Positions 7,663 to 14,639 of a stretch of 25,026 nucleotides of DNA are shown in pieces. Where the stretch lies: contig JBEGTJ010000019.1 in the NCBI GenBank assembly GCA_041179465.1, forward strand, positions 1-25,026, read 5' to 3'. The notes below the pieces were generated by a model that did not search any database, was not told the origin of the DNA, and saw only the letters and a program-made list of their open reading frames with translations. The DNA comes from TMED14 sp041179465 (GTDB lineage: Bacteria; Bacteroidota; Bacteroidia; Flavobacteriales; Schleiferiaceae). Position 1 is the first letter of the stretch. Every line of letters starts with the position of its first letter. Both the position numbers and the translations under genes were made by a program.

Positions 7663-7745
7663 GGCCTGCAATGCGAACCAGCGGGCGTCGCATTTTGTTC
7701 TACCGGCAGTAATTTGCAGCAGAATTAACCCTTTGATTCCAAACC

Positions 7746-8720
7746 ATGGCCCCAACTGTTGACCTCGAAGCGCGCTTTTTGGCGTACGTCGCCGCCGAAA
7801 ACAAGGTCGAGCCCAAAGACTGGATGCCCGACGCCTACCGCAAGACGCTGGTACGCCAGATTAGCCAGCACGCTCACTCTGAAGTAGTTGGAATGCTTCC
7901 GGAGGCCAACTGGATCACCCGCGCTCCGTCGCTCCGCGCCAAGCTCATTTTGCTAGCTAAGGTTCAGGACGAGGGCGGACACGGACTCTACCTCTACTCG
8001 GCCGCCGAAACCTTGGGCACGTCGCGCGACCAAATGATTGACGACCTTCTGGCCGGGAAAGCCAAGTATTCCAGCATTTTTAACTACCCCACGCTCACGT
8101 GGGCCGACATGGGTGCCGTGGGCTGGCTCGTCGACGGCGCCGCCATCCAAAATCAGGTGATGCTCTGCCGCACTTCCTACGGTCCCTACAGCCGCGCCAT
8201 GGTCCGAATTTGCAAAGAAGAGAGCTTTCACCAGCGCCAGGGCTACGAAATCATGATGCAGCTCGCGCGCGGAACCCAGGAGCAAAAGGCCATGGCCCAA
8301 GACGCCCTTAACCGCTGGTGGTGGCCGTCGCTGATGATGTTTGGCCCGAGCGACGACCAAAGCCCGAATTCCGCCCAGAGCATGGCCTGGCGGATCAAGC
8401 GCAAGTCCAACGACGAGCTCCGCCAGGAGTTTATTGACAAAACGGTTCCACAAGCGGAATTCATCGGCTTGAGCATTCCCGATCCCGACCTCAAGTGGAA
8501 CGAGGAACGCGGCCACTACGATTTTGGCGCCATCGACTGGAGCGAGTTTTTTGCCGTAGTCGCCGGCAACGGACCTTGCAACACCGAGCGCCTGGAAGCC
8601 CGCCGCAAGGCCCACGCCGAGGGCGCATGGGTGCGCGAAGCCGCCACGGCCTACGCCGCCAAGCAGGCCGCGCGCCGCCAAGCCGCCGCCGCCGCACTGT
8701 CTAAATCCCACGCCGCATGA
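7746..8720 (+). CDS. paaA: Phenylacetyl-CoA epoxidase, catalytic diiron subunit
   Basis: PaaA is the oxygen-activating subunit of the multicomponent monooxygenase that converts phenylacetyl-CoA to its 1,2-epoxide. It is a ferritin-like helical protein. Candidate iron ligands are Glu46, the Glu76-x2-His79 pair in DEGGH, and Glu159-x2-His162 in CKEESFHQRQ. The segments GWLVDGAAI and CRTSYGPYSRAMVRIC are strongly PaaA-like. The 324-residue length is normal for the family, with a slightly long Ala-rich C-terminus. The ATG at 7746 starts the plus-strand operon and the stop overlaps paaB as ATGA. Confidence 0.97.
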   Translation: MAPTVDLEARFLAYVAAENKVEPKDWMPDAYRKTLVRQISQHAHSEVVGMLPEANWITRAPSLRAKLILLAKVQDEGGHGLYLYSAAETLGTSRDQMIDDLLAGKAKYSSIFNYPTLTWADMGAVGWLVDGAAIQNQVMLCRTSYGPYSRAMVRICKEESFHQRQGYEIMMQLARGTQEQKAMAQDALNRWWWPSLMMFGPSDDQSPNSAQSMAWRIKRKSNDELRQEFIDKTVPQAEFIGLSIPDPDLKWNEERGHYDFGAIDWSEFFAVVAGNGPCNTERLEARRKAHAEGAWVREAATAYAAKQAARRQAAAAALSKSHAA

Positions 8721-9007
8721 GTACGCCCGACCAATGGCCCCTCTGGGAGGTTTTTGTGCGCTCGAAGAACGGCCTCTCGCACAAGCACTCGGGCAGCCTT
8801 CACGCGCCGGATGCCGAAATGGCCCTGAAAAACGCCCGCGACGTGTACACCCGCCGCAGCGAAGGCACCAGCATTTGGGTCGTGCCCTCGAGCGCCATTG
8901 TGGCCTCTGCGCCCGACGAAAAAGAGGTGCTCTTTGCGCCCTCCGACGACAAAGTATACCGCCACCCGACCTTCTACGAGATTCCCGATGAAGTGGGACA
9001 CATGTGA
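8717..9007 (+). CDS. paaB: Phenylacetyl-CoA epoxidase, subunit B
   Basis: PaaB is the small bridging subunit of the epoxidase, thought to organise PaaAC heterodimers and contact the reductase. The 96-residue protein shows the family's WPLWEVFVRSKNGLSHKHSG start and the ALKNARDVYTRR helix. The start overlaps the paaA stop as ATGA. The end overlaps the most likely paaC start by 20 bases, so stoichiometric translation with both neighbours is expected. Confidence 0.95.
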   Translation: MSTPDQWPLWEVFVRSKNGLSHKHSGSLHAPDAEMALKNARDVYTRRSEGTSIWVVPSSAIVASAPDEKEVLFAPSDDKVYRHPTFYEIPDEVGHM

Positions 9008-9752
9008 CCCGTCGGTGCAGTACCTGCTGCACCTGGGCGACGACGCGCTCGTACTCGGTCACCGCTTGAGCGAGTGGTGCGGACACGGACCCATCCTCGA
9101 AGAAGACATTGCCCTGAGCAACCTGGCCCTCGACCTGGTGGGCGTGGCCCGGCAGTACTACCAGCTGGCGGCCAAGCGCCTCGGGGGCGGATGTACCGAA
9201 GACCATTTGGCCTATTGGCGCAGCGACCGGGAATTCCTCAACCACGTGCTGGTGGAACAGCCCAACGGCGACTTTGCCGACACGATGGCGCGGCAGTTCT
9301 TTTTTGACGCCTTTCACGTGCTTCAGCTCGAGGCCTTGCAAAATTCTGCCGACGCCGAACTCGCGGCCATTGCCCGCAAGGCGCTCAAGGAGGCCACCTA
9401 CCATGCCCAGCACAGCGCCGACTGGGTGGTTCGACTTGGCGACGGCACCGCCGAAAGCCGCAGCCGCATGACGGCGGCTATGGCGCGCCAGCTTCCGTTC
9501 GTCGAAGAACTGTTCACCCCCGCAGAGGTCGACCGCTTGGCGTTCGAGCGCGGATGGGGTCCCGACGTCGCGTCGCTCAAGGCTACCTGGCTCGAACTCG
9601 TCAGCGAAGTCGTCGCCAAGGCCACCCTTGAGCTTCCGTCGGTTCCCGCCAAGCTGCTGCGCGGCAAGTCGGGCATTCACAGCGAATCGCTCGGGTTTCT
9701 CTTGGCAGAAATGCAAAGCTTGCCTCGGGCTTACCCCGACGCCACGTGGTAG
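8988..9752 (+). CDS. paaC: Phenylacetyl-CoA epoxidase, structural subunit C
   Basis: PaaC is the catalytically inactive ferritin-like partner of PaaA and supports the AC heterodimer. Recognisable blocks are LHLGDDALVLGHRLSEWCGH near residues 14-33, DIALSNLALDLVGVARQYY and the later KEATYHAQHSADWVVRLGDG. The open frame extends upstream of 8988, but that part only shadows paaB. The ATG at 8988 gives 254 residues and the usual short N-terminus, with a 20-base overlap into paaB. The stop overlaps the GTG start of paaD by seven bases. Confidence 0.93.
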   Translation: MKWDTCDPSVQYLLHLGDDALVLGHRLSEWCGHGPILEEDIALSNLALDLVGVARQYYQLAAKRLGGGCTEDHLAYWRSDREFLNHVLVEQPNGDFADTMARQFFFDAFHVLQLEALQNSADAELAAIARKALKEATYHAQHSADWVVRLGDGTAESRSRMTAAMARQLPFVEELFTPAEVDRLAFERGWGPDVASLKATWLELVSEVVAKATLELPSVPAKLLRGKSGIHSESLGFLLAEMQSLPRAYPDATW

Positions 9753-10234
9753 CCCGCGCCGAACTCGAACTCCGCCTTAGCCGCGTGCCCGATCCCGAAG
9801 TGCCGGCGCTTTCGGTTTTGGACCTCGGAATCGTTCGGGATATTCGCCCCACCGCGGCAGGCTGCGAAATCGACCTGACGCCCACCTACACCGGCTGTCC
9901 CGCCACCGAACGCATCGAACGCGACGTTCGGGAAGCACTCGAAGAACTGGTTGGCCCCGGAAACGTGCAGCTTCGCACGGTACTGGACCCCCCCTGGACG
10001 ACCGACTGGATCAGCGAGGAGGGCCGGCGCAAGCTGGCCGACTACGGCATCGCTCCGCCTCCGCGGCGCAGCAGCGACAAGCGCTCGCTTCTCGGGCTGC
10101 ACCAGCCCTTGGCCTGCCCCAAGTGCCGCAGCACCCACACCGAGCGCATCTCGGCGTTCGGCTCTACCGCCTGCAAAGCCCTTCACCGCTGCCTTGACTG
10201 TGCGGAACCGTTTGAAGCGTTTAAGTGCATTTGA
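9746..10234 (+). CDS. paaD: PaaD, MIP18-family Fe-S maturation protein
   Basis: PaaD is thought to help assemble the iron centres of the epoxidase. The N-terminal MIP18/DUF59 domain carries DPEVPALSVLDLGIV (about 16-30) and the TYTGCPATE motif with Cys51. The C-terminus is a PaaD-type zinc-ribbon-like segment with Cys124-x2-Cys127 and Cys149-x2-Cys152, plus Cys143 and Cys161. The 162-residue length fits. The start is GTG at 9746, inside the end of paaC, because no ATG lies in a sensible position. A strong terminator follows, so this is the last gene of the paaABCD unit. Confidence 0.93.
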   Translation: MVARAELELRLSRVPDPEVPALSVLDLGIVRDIRPTAAGCEIDLTPTYTGCPATERIERDVREALEELVGPGNVQLRTVLDPPWTTDWISEEGRRKLADYGIAPPPRRSSDKRSLLGLHQPLACPKCRSTHTERISAFGSTACKALHRCLDCAEPFEAFKCI

Positions 10235-10259
10235 AGGGCGCGCCCAAGGGGTTTAAACG

Positions 10260-10292
10260 AAAAAACCCCGAGCGCAGGGCCCAGGGTTTTTT
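10260..10292 (+). terminator. Intrinsic terminator after paaD
   Basis: AAAAAACCC (10260-10268) pairs with GGGTTTTTT (10284-10292) around a 15-base loop. The 3' arm is a T run on the plus strand, and the A run would serve the minus strand equally. It separates paaABCD from the next unit, which therefore needs its own promoter. Confidence 0.85.
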
Positions 10293-10364
10293 GGTTGGTT
10301 TGGTGTGAAGCCCTTTGTGGTTTCAGGACAAATGTGCGACAAAGACCCAAAACGCATACTATTC

Positions 10365-10429
10365 ATTGTGAGAAATTGTGAGAATAAAATTCTTTCACGT
10401 ATTTTCACCGAGTGAAACGACTTCTCACA
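10365..10429 (+). promoter_or_regulatory. Repeat cluster (putative operator) over a GTG start
   Basis: ATTGTGAGAA occurs twice in tandem (10365-10374 and 10375-10384). Its inverted half, TTCTCACA, occurs at 10422-10429. Between them TTTCAC-CGA-GTGAAA (10403-10417) is a perfect 6-bp inverted repeat whose right arm contains the GTG start codon at 10412. The AT-rich spacer and shared half-site (GTGA.AA/TT.TCAC) suggest binding by a dimeric regulator. No clear TAnnTTTG promoter was seen. Confidence 0.5.
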
Positions 10430-11803
10430 CCCAGCCTTATTCTTCTGTTTTGCAGCTCGTTATGTGCGCAGTCCTCGCTGAATAAGAGCAACCGCGAGGG
10501 AGTGGCCTTCCTCTACCACAACGACAGCATAAAAATGCTCGACTTTCACCAAGGTGTGCTGTCCTACTTAAACGGAAACCGTTGGATTGCATACGACTCC
10601 CTGCCTGAAATGCCCGACATCTTCAGGCAGCATGTGCACCCGCAGCCCTCGGTGCTTCAAACCCACGACACCACGCTGATCAGCTTCTCGGGTTCGGGCG
10701 TGGTCTACTGCATGCGGCGCAACGGGACGGTCGAACGCCACGACCGGACCTACTTCAGCGGCTACAATTTTGGAGCCCTCAAGTACTTCGACGGCCAGCG
10801 CATGTGGAGCCTCGGCGGCTACGGCTTGTGGCGGGTCACCGACCACGCCCTGTACTACGATGCCGAACTGCGCGAGTGGGAGCGTGAGGTCATGACGCCC
10901 AACATCATCGAAGGCTTCGGCGACGGATTCTACACAGCCCTTCGTCCGGGCGCCCTTCGAATGGTGGTGTCCAGCCGCACGGAGTTTAACGGGACCGAGG
11001 TCACCTACAGCGTTTACGATGTGGACCTTGAGGAGCGGAGCTACCGCTATGTCGGAGCTCCCCGGGTGAACCTCGACATGTTCAACAACCAAGATCAGCT
11101 CGGGTTTTCCATTTGGGACAACCGCTGGGGACTGCTGTTCGAGGGCAACAAAGTCCTGCTGGGCAACTTGGTGGAGAACCGCCTCATTGAAACCCGCATT
11201 TCCAATACCCAAGCACGCCCCTTCGACGGCTTGAGCGGAATCATCGTTCACCCCGACGGAGTACTCATCATCGAAACCGCCAGTACGGCCACCAACGACC
11301 ACGTGAAAATCATCCGAACTACCCTAGATGAACTGCTGGCCAACCCAAGCAACGTCGAGCTCGGCCCCATCTACGAATCCAATTGGCTCCATCAAGTTCG
11401 TTCCAGCATCACCCTTATTTTGTCCCTGCTCTTGGGAATTGGTGGGCTTACGGTCCTTATACTCCGCTACCAGCGCAGCCGACCTGTGGCTGAGCGACTC
11501 TTTGCCCAAGCGCTAACGACGCCCCAAAAAATACTCTTTAAGCACCTCATGCTCCTGAACGCCAACCAGAGCATTACTACCCTCGAGCTGAACCAGCTCT
11601 TGGGTATTGACGACAAGTCCTGGGACAACCAGCGCAAAATTCGAAGCACCGTCCTTCAGGAGCTCGAAGAAAAGGGCATGGAGTTCTTGGGCGTACCTTC
11701 GTTCATCGAGCGCACTTCCAACGAAGACGACCGCCGCCTTCGCCGGTACCGCATTAAAGCCGAATTGCGCGACGAACTAATTTCTGTTTTGAAGTATGTA
11801 TAA
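10412..11803 (+). CDS. Membrane protein with periplasmic domain and C-terminal HTH-like domain
   Basis: This 463-residue protein is unnamed, but its architecture can be read. Residues 1-20 form a signal peptide ending SLCAQ. Residues about 21-330 form an extracytoplasmic beta-rich domain with tryptophan- and tyrosine-containing repeats that could be a Kelch-like propeller. One transmembrane helix spans about 331-352, and a cytoplasmic tail of 110 residues contains TTLELNQLLGIDDKSWDNQR and KIRSTVLQELEEKG, which read as a winged-helix DNA-binding unit. I infer a one-component membrane regulator; no DNA-binding family is proven. The start is GTG, embedded in an inverted repeat. The stop overlaps paaG by eight bases, so the protein is produced together with paa enzymes. 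It is the first gene after the paaD terminator. A structural or adhesion role is the main alternative. Confidence 0.75.
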   Translation: MKRLLTPSLILLFCSSLCAQSSLNKSNREGVAFLYHNDSIKMLDFHQGVLSYLNGNRWIAYDSLPEMPDIFRQHVHPQPSVLQTHDTTLISFSGSGVVYCMRRNGTVERHDRTYFSGYNFGALKYFDGQRMWSLGGYGLWRVTDHALYYDAELREWEREVMTPNIIEGFGDGFYTALRPGALRMVVSSRTEFNGTEVTYSVYDVDLEERSYRYVGAPRVNLDMFNNQDQLGFSIWDNRWGLLFEGNKVLLGNLVENRLIETRISNTQARPFDGLSGIIVHPDGVLIIETASTATNDHVKIIRTTLDELLANPSNVELGPIYESNWLHQVRSSITLILSLLLGIGGLTVLILRYQRSRPVAERLFAQALTTPQKILFKHLMLLNANQSITTLELNQLLGIDDKSWDNQRKIRSTVLQELEEKGMEFLGVPSFIERTSNEDDRRLRRYRIKAELRDELISVLKYV

Positions 11804-12575
11804 GTTCCTCGACGTCTCGACGCACGGCAGCACGCTTCGCGTAGCGCTCAACCGCCCCGAAGTATTTAATGCGTTCCACCGCGGCATGGCCCTTGAGCTC
11901 CAGCAGGTGCTCGCCGAGGCCGACCGCAGCCGCGAAGTGCGGGCCGTGCTGCTGACCGGCAGCGGCAAGGCGTTTTGCAGCGGCCAAGACTTGAGTGAAG
12001 CCGTCGATCCCCAAGGTCCCGGCCTCGACCGCATCCTGGGAGAACACTACAACCCTTTAGTGCTGCTGCTGCGCGCGCTCCGCAAGCCCGTCGTGGTGGC
12101 CGTGAACGGGGTGGCCGCCGGAGCGGGCGCCAACTTGGCCCTCGCGGGCGACGTCGTCGTGGCGGCGCATTCCGCCAAGTTCATCCAAGCCTTCAGCAAA
12201 ATTGGCCTCATTCCCGACACGGGCGGAACCCTCACGCTTCCGCGCCTCGCAGGATTTGCCAAGGCCAGCGCCTGGATGATGCTGGCCGACAGCGTTTCGG
12301 CTGAAGAGGCGGAGCGCCACGGTCTGGTGTACCGCGTCGTGGCCGACGAGGCCCTGGCCGACGAGGCCCTGGCCCTCGCCCAAAAGCTGGCCGCCCTGCC
12401 CACCGAGGCCCTTGCGCTCACCAAAGAGGCCCTGAACGCCACCGTGTTTCACGGCCTTGCGGAGCAGCTCGAACGCGAACGCGCCCTGCAAAACCGCGCC
12501 GGAGCCACCGACGACTTCGCCGAGGGCGTCGCGGCATTCCTCGAAAAACGCCAACCCCAATTCCGCGGCCAATGA
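11796..12575 (+). CDS. paaG: 1,2-epoxyphenylacetyl-CoA isomerase
   Basis: PaaG converts the ring epoxide to the oxepin and can shift double bonds during later beta-oxidation. It is a crotonase-fold protein of 259 residues. The match to PaaG rather than a generic hydratase rests on FCSGQDL (60-66), HYNPLVLLLRALRKPVVVAV, GVAAGAGANLALAGDVV, FSKIGLIPDTGG (133-144) and the ending FLEKRQPQFRGQ. Both hydratase glutamates are replaced, and Asp141 in the IPDTGG segment is the likely catalytic acid. The ATG overlaps the upstream membrane-protein stop by eight bases, and the stop overlaps paaH as ATGA. Confidence 0.93.
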   Translation: MYKFLDVSTHGSTLRVALNRPEVFNAFHRGMALELQQVLAEADRSREVRAVLLTGSGKAFCSGQDLSEAVDPQGPGLDRILGEHYNPLVLLLRALRKPVVVAVNGVAAGAGANLALAGDVVVAAHSAKFIQAFSKIGLIPDTGGTLTLPRLAGFAKASAWMMLADSVSAEEAERHGLVYRVVADEALADEALALAQKLAALPTEALALTKEALNATVFHGLAEQLERERALQNRAGATDDFAEGVAAFLEKRQPQFRGQ

Positions 12576-13735
12576 GCCCTTTCCTGTTCAACCCAAAAGC
12601 CATGGTGGTGGGCGCCGGCGCCATGGGCGGCGGCATCGCCCAAGTGCTGGTCGAAGCCGGCTGGGAGGTCCTTCTGTACGACACCCAAGACGCCGCCCTT
12701 GAAAACGGCATTGCCCGCGTGCGCGGCGTGTGGGATAAGCTCGTAGAAAAGGGCAAAATCAGCGACGCGCAGCGTTCTGCCTACACCCTGCAGCTCAAGC
12801 CCGCGTACGTGCTGCGCGAGGCGACCGACGTGAGCTTGGTGATTGAAGCCATTTACGAGAACCTCGACGCCAAGCGGTCGGTCTTCACCACCCTCGACGA
12901 CGTCGTGCGCGAAGACTGCATTTTGGCAACCAACACCTCGTCGCTCAGCGTGTCGTCAATTGCCGCCGGAGTGAAGCGAGCCGAACGCGTGGTGGGCTTG
13001 CACTTTTTTAACCCGGCTCCGCTGATGCCGCTGGTTGAAATTGTGCCCGGAATCGCCACGGCCCCCGAAGTGGTCGAGGCCTGCGTCGCCGCGGTCGCCG
13101 CCTGGGGAAAAGTGGGGGTGGTGGCCAAGGACACCCCTGGTTTTCTCGTCAACCGCATCGCGCGGCCGTTTTATGGCGAAGCCCTGCACCTTTTGGAGGA
13201 ACGCGTGGCCGACATGGCGACCATTGACTGGGCGCTGACTGAACTGGGCGGATTCCGCATGGGTCCTTTTGCCCTCATGGACCTCATTGGGCACGACGTC
13301 AACTACGTGGTCACCGAGACGGTCTGGAAGCAGTTTTACTACGACCCCCGGTTCCGCCCCAGCCTGAGCCAAAAGCGCCTGCTCGACGCCGGATGGCTGG
13401 GCCGCAAGTCGGGCCGCGGATTTTACGACTACCGCAACGGGGCGACCCTTCCTGAGCCCACCCGGGACGAGGCCCTGGGCCGCGTGGTGGTCGACCGCGT
13501 CGTAGCCATGCTCATCAACGAGGCCGCAGATGCGGTGTACCGCGGAATCGGCTCCGAAACCGACGTCGAAACCGCCATGCTCAAGGGCGTGAACTACCCC
13601 AAAGGCCTGATCGCCTGGGGCCGCGAGTGGGGCTGGACCCAGGTTCGCGACCAAATCGAAGCCCTGCACCGACGCACCGGGGATTCGCGCTACCGCGTGT
13701 GCCCCTGGATTCACGACCAAATTTCTGCCTCATGA
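12572..13735 (+). CDS. paaH: 3-hydroxyacyl-CoA dehydrogenase
   Basis: PaaH oxidises 3-hydroxyadipyl-CoA to 3-oxoadipyl-CoA with NAD. The N-terminal Rossmann domain has GAGAMG (14-19). The catalytic pair is His144 in LHFFNPAP and Glu156 in PLVEIV, with Ser124 and Asn194 also in place. The C-terminal helical domain includes the GRKSGRGFYDY segment, followed by a second partial helical domain. At 387 residues it is shorter than the roughly 475 residues of E. coli PaaH but complete in its catalytic parts. ATGA overlaps join it to paaG upstream and to an unknown gene downstream. Confidence 0.93.
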   Translation: MSPFLFNPKAMVVGAGAMGGGIAQVLVEAGWEVLLYDTQDAALENGIARVRGVWDKLVEKGKISDAQRSAYTLQLKPAYVLREATDVSLVIEAIYENLDAKRSVFTTLDDVVREDCILATNTSSLSVSSIAAGVKRAERVVGLHFFNPAPLMPLVEIVPGIATAPEVVEACVAAVAAWGKVGVVAKDTPGFLVNRIARPFYGEALHLLEERVADMATIDWALTELGGFRMGPFALMDLIGHDVNYVVTETVWKQFYYDPRFRPSLSQKRLLDAGWLGRKSGRGFYDYRNGATLPEPTRDEALGRVVVDRVVAMLINEAADAVYRGIGSETDVETAMLKGVNYPKGLIAWGREWGWTQVRDQIEALHRRTGDSRYRVCPWIHDQISAS

Positions 13736-14223
13736 ACTACCTAATGTCTGCGGTGGACCGCGTGCGCAGCTGGACCGACGAAGAATACGGCGCCAACCTC
13801 GGAGCGTTTTTGGACGAACAGCCCATGCTCTTCTCGTGGCTGATCCGCCTGAGCGAAGAGTTCGACGACGACGTCCACGAACAGCTGGTGCGCAGCGCCA
13901 TGGTGCTGCGCGAGGGCTTTCGAAGCATGGGCCTCGCCGTTGGAACCATTTCTGACGCCTGCATCACCGACGTCACCACCGAGGTAGTCGAGGCCTTCGA
14001 AGGTCTTGAGGCCGAAGAAGAGGTCCTCGACCTGGAGCGCATCGAGCAGGTCGCCCGCTCCCCCTTTGTGCACGCCGAGGTGCGGAACTTCCTGCACCAA
14101 GAGCTGCGCTCGGGCCTTCCGCGCGGCGAAGCCGACCAGCACAACCTCATGCTCGTCGTCGACATCCTCATCGGGTGCTTCGAAGAGTCCGTCGAACAAC
14201 CTGGAGCCTCCGGCCAAGCATGA
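13732..14223 (+). CDS. Unknown acidic helical protein within the paa operon
   Basis: I do not recognise this 163-residue protein. It is rich in Glu, Asp and Leu and appears wholly alpha-helical, with heptad-like stretches such as LIRLSEEFDDDVHEQLVRSA and VVEAFEGLEAEEEVLDLERI. It has no signal peptide, membrane segment, conserved cysteine or nucleotide-binding motif. The ATG at 13732 is chosen over a longer upstream frame because it forms an exact ATGA overlap with paaH. Its stop forms another with paaI, so it is translated as an integral part of paaG-H-I-J. A cytosolic scaffold, chaperone or regulatory partner for the pathway enzymes is possible but unproven. Confidence 0.85.
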   Translation: MNYLMSAVDRVRSWTDEEYGANLGAFLDEQPMLFSWLIRLSEEFDDDVHEQLVRSAMVLREGFRSMGLAVGTISDACITDVTTEVVEAFEGLEAEEEVLDLERIEQVARSPFVHAEVRNFLHQELRSGLPRGEADQHNLMLVVDILIGCFEESVEQPGASGQA

Positions 14224-14639
14224 ACGCCCCCGACATCGTCGCCCAAATGATGCGCCACGACGCCTTCAGCCAATGGCTCGGCGTGACGGTACTCGTGGCG
14301 GAACCGGGCCGCTGCGTCCTCGAAGCCCGCGTGCGCCCCGAGGCCCTCAACGGGTTTGGCATTGCCCACGGCGGACTCACCTACAGCCTGGCCGACAGCG
14401 CCTTAGCCTTCGCCAGCAACGGGCACGGCCAGCACGCCGTGTCCATCGAAACCAGCATCGCCCACCTCAAGCCCGTGGCCGCCGGTGACCTCCTCACGGC
14501 TGAAGCCGTGGAGCGCCACCGCAGCAAAACCCTGGGTCGCTACGACGTACTCGTGCGCCGCGACGGCACGGACGTGGCCCACTTTCGCGGAACCGTATTT
14601 TTTAAAGACAGCCCATGGCAACCCGAAGCGCATTCTTAG
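14220..14639 (+). CDS. paaI: Hydroxyphenylacetyl-CoA thioesterase
   Basis: PaaI is a hotdog-fold thioesterase that frees CoA from dead-end aryl-acetyl-CoA intermediates. The signature NGFGIAHGGLTYSLADSALAFA carries Asn44, His50-Gly-Gly and Asp59, which correspond to the known active-site Asn, His and Asp positions of E. coli PaaI. The ATG at 14220 gives 139 residues, the family length, and forms an ATGA overlap with the preceding gene. A longer frame from 14175 adds a basic, unrelated leader and is rejected. The end overlaps paaJ by 25 bases. Confidence 0.94.
   Translation: MNAPDIVAQMMRHDAFSQWLGVTVLVAEPGRCVLEARVRPEALNGFGIAHGGLTYSLADSALAFASNGHGQHAVSIETSIAHLKPVAAGDLLTAEAVERHRSKTLGRYDVLVRRDGTDVAHFRGTVFFKDSPWQPEAHS

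Noticed and set aside
7716..7735. Plus-strand promoter for paaA around TAATTTG
   Set aside because: It is one base short of the TAnnTTTG pattern and has no TTG at a fitting distance. I could not support it.
7953..9716. Long minus-strand open frame opposite paaA-paaC
   Set aside because: It overlaps three well-supported paa genes completely and shows no motif; it reflects codon bias.
10236..10258. Adjacent GGCGCGCC and GTTTAAAC palindromes after paaD, which look like cloning sites
   Set aside because: Nothing else in the window resembles vector sequence. Both lie in an ordinary gap before a terminator, and chance or secondary structure is the simpler reading.
10235..10411. Riboswitch or small RNA between paaD and the membrane-protein gene
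   Set aside because: Apart from the terminator and the short repeats I see no conserved aptamer-like structure.
12956..13720. Minus-strand open frame opposite paaH
   Set aside because: It is a shadow of paaH, whose catalytic residues are all in place on the plus strand.
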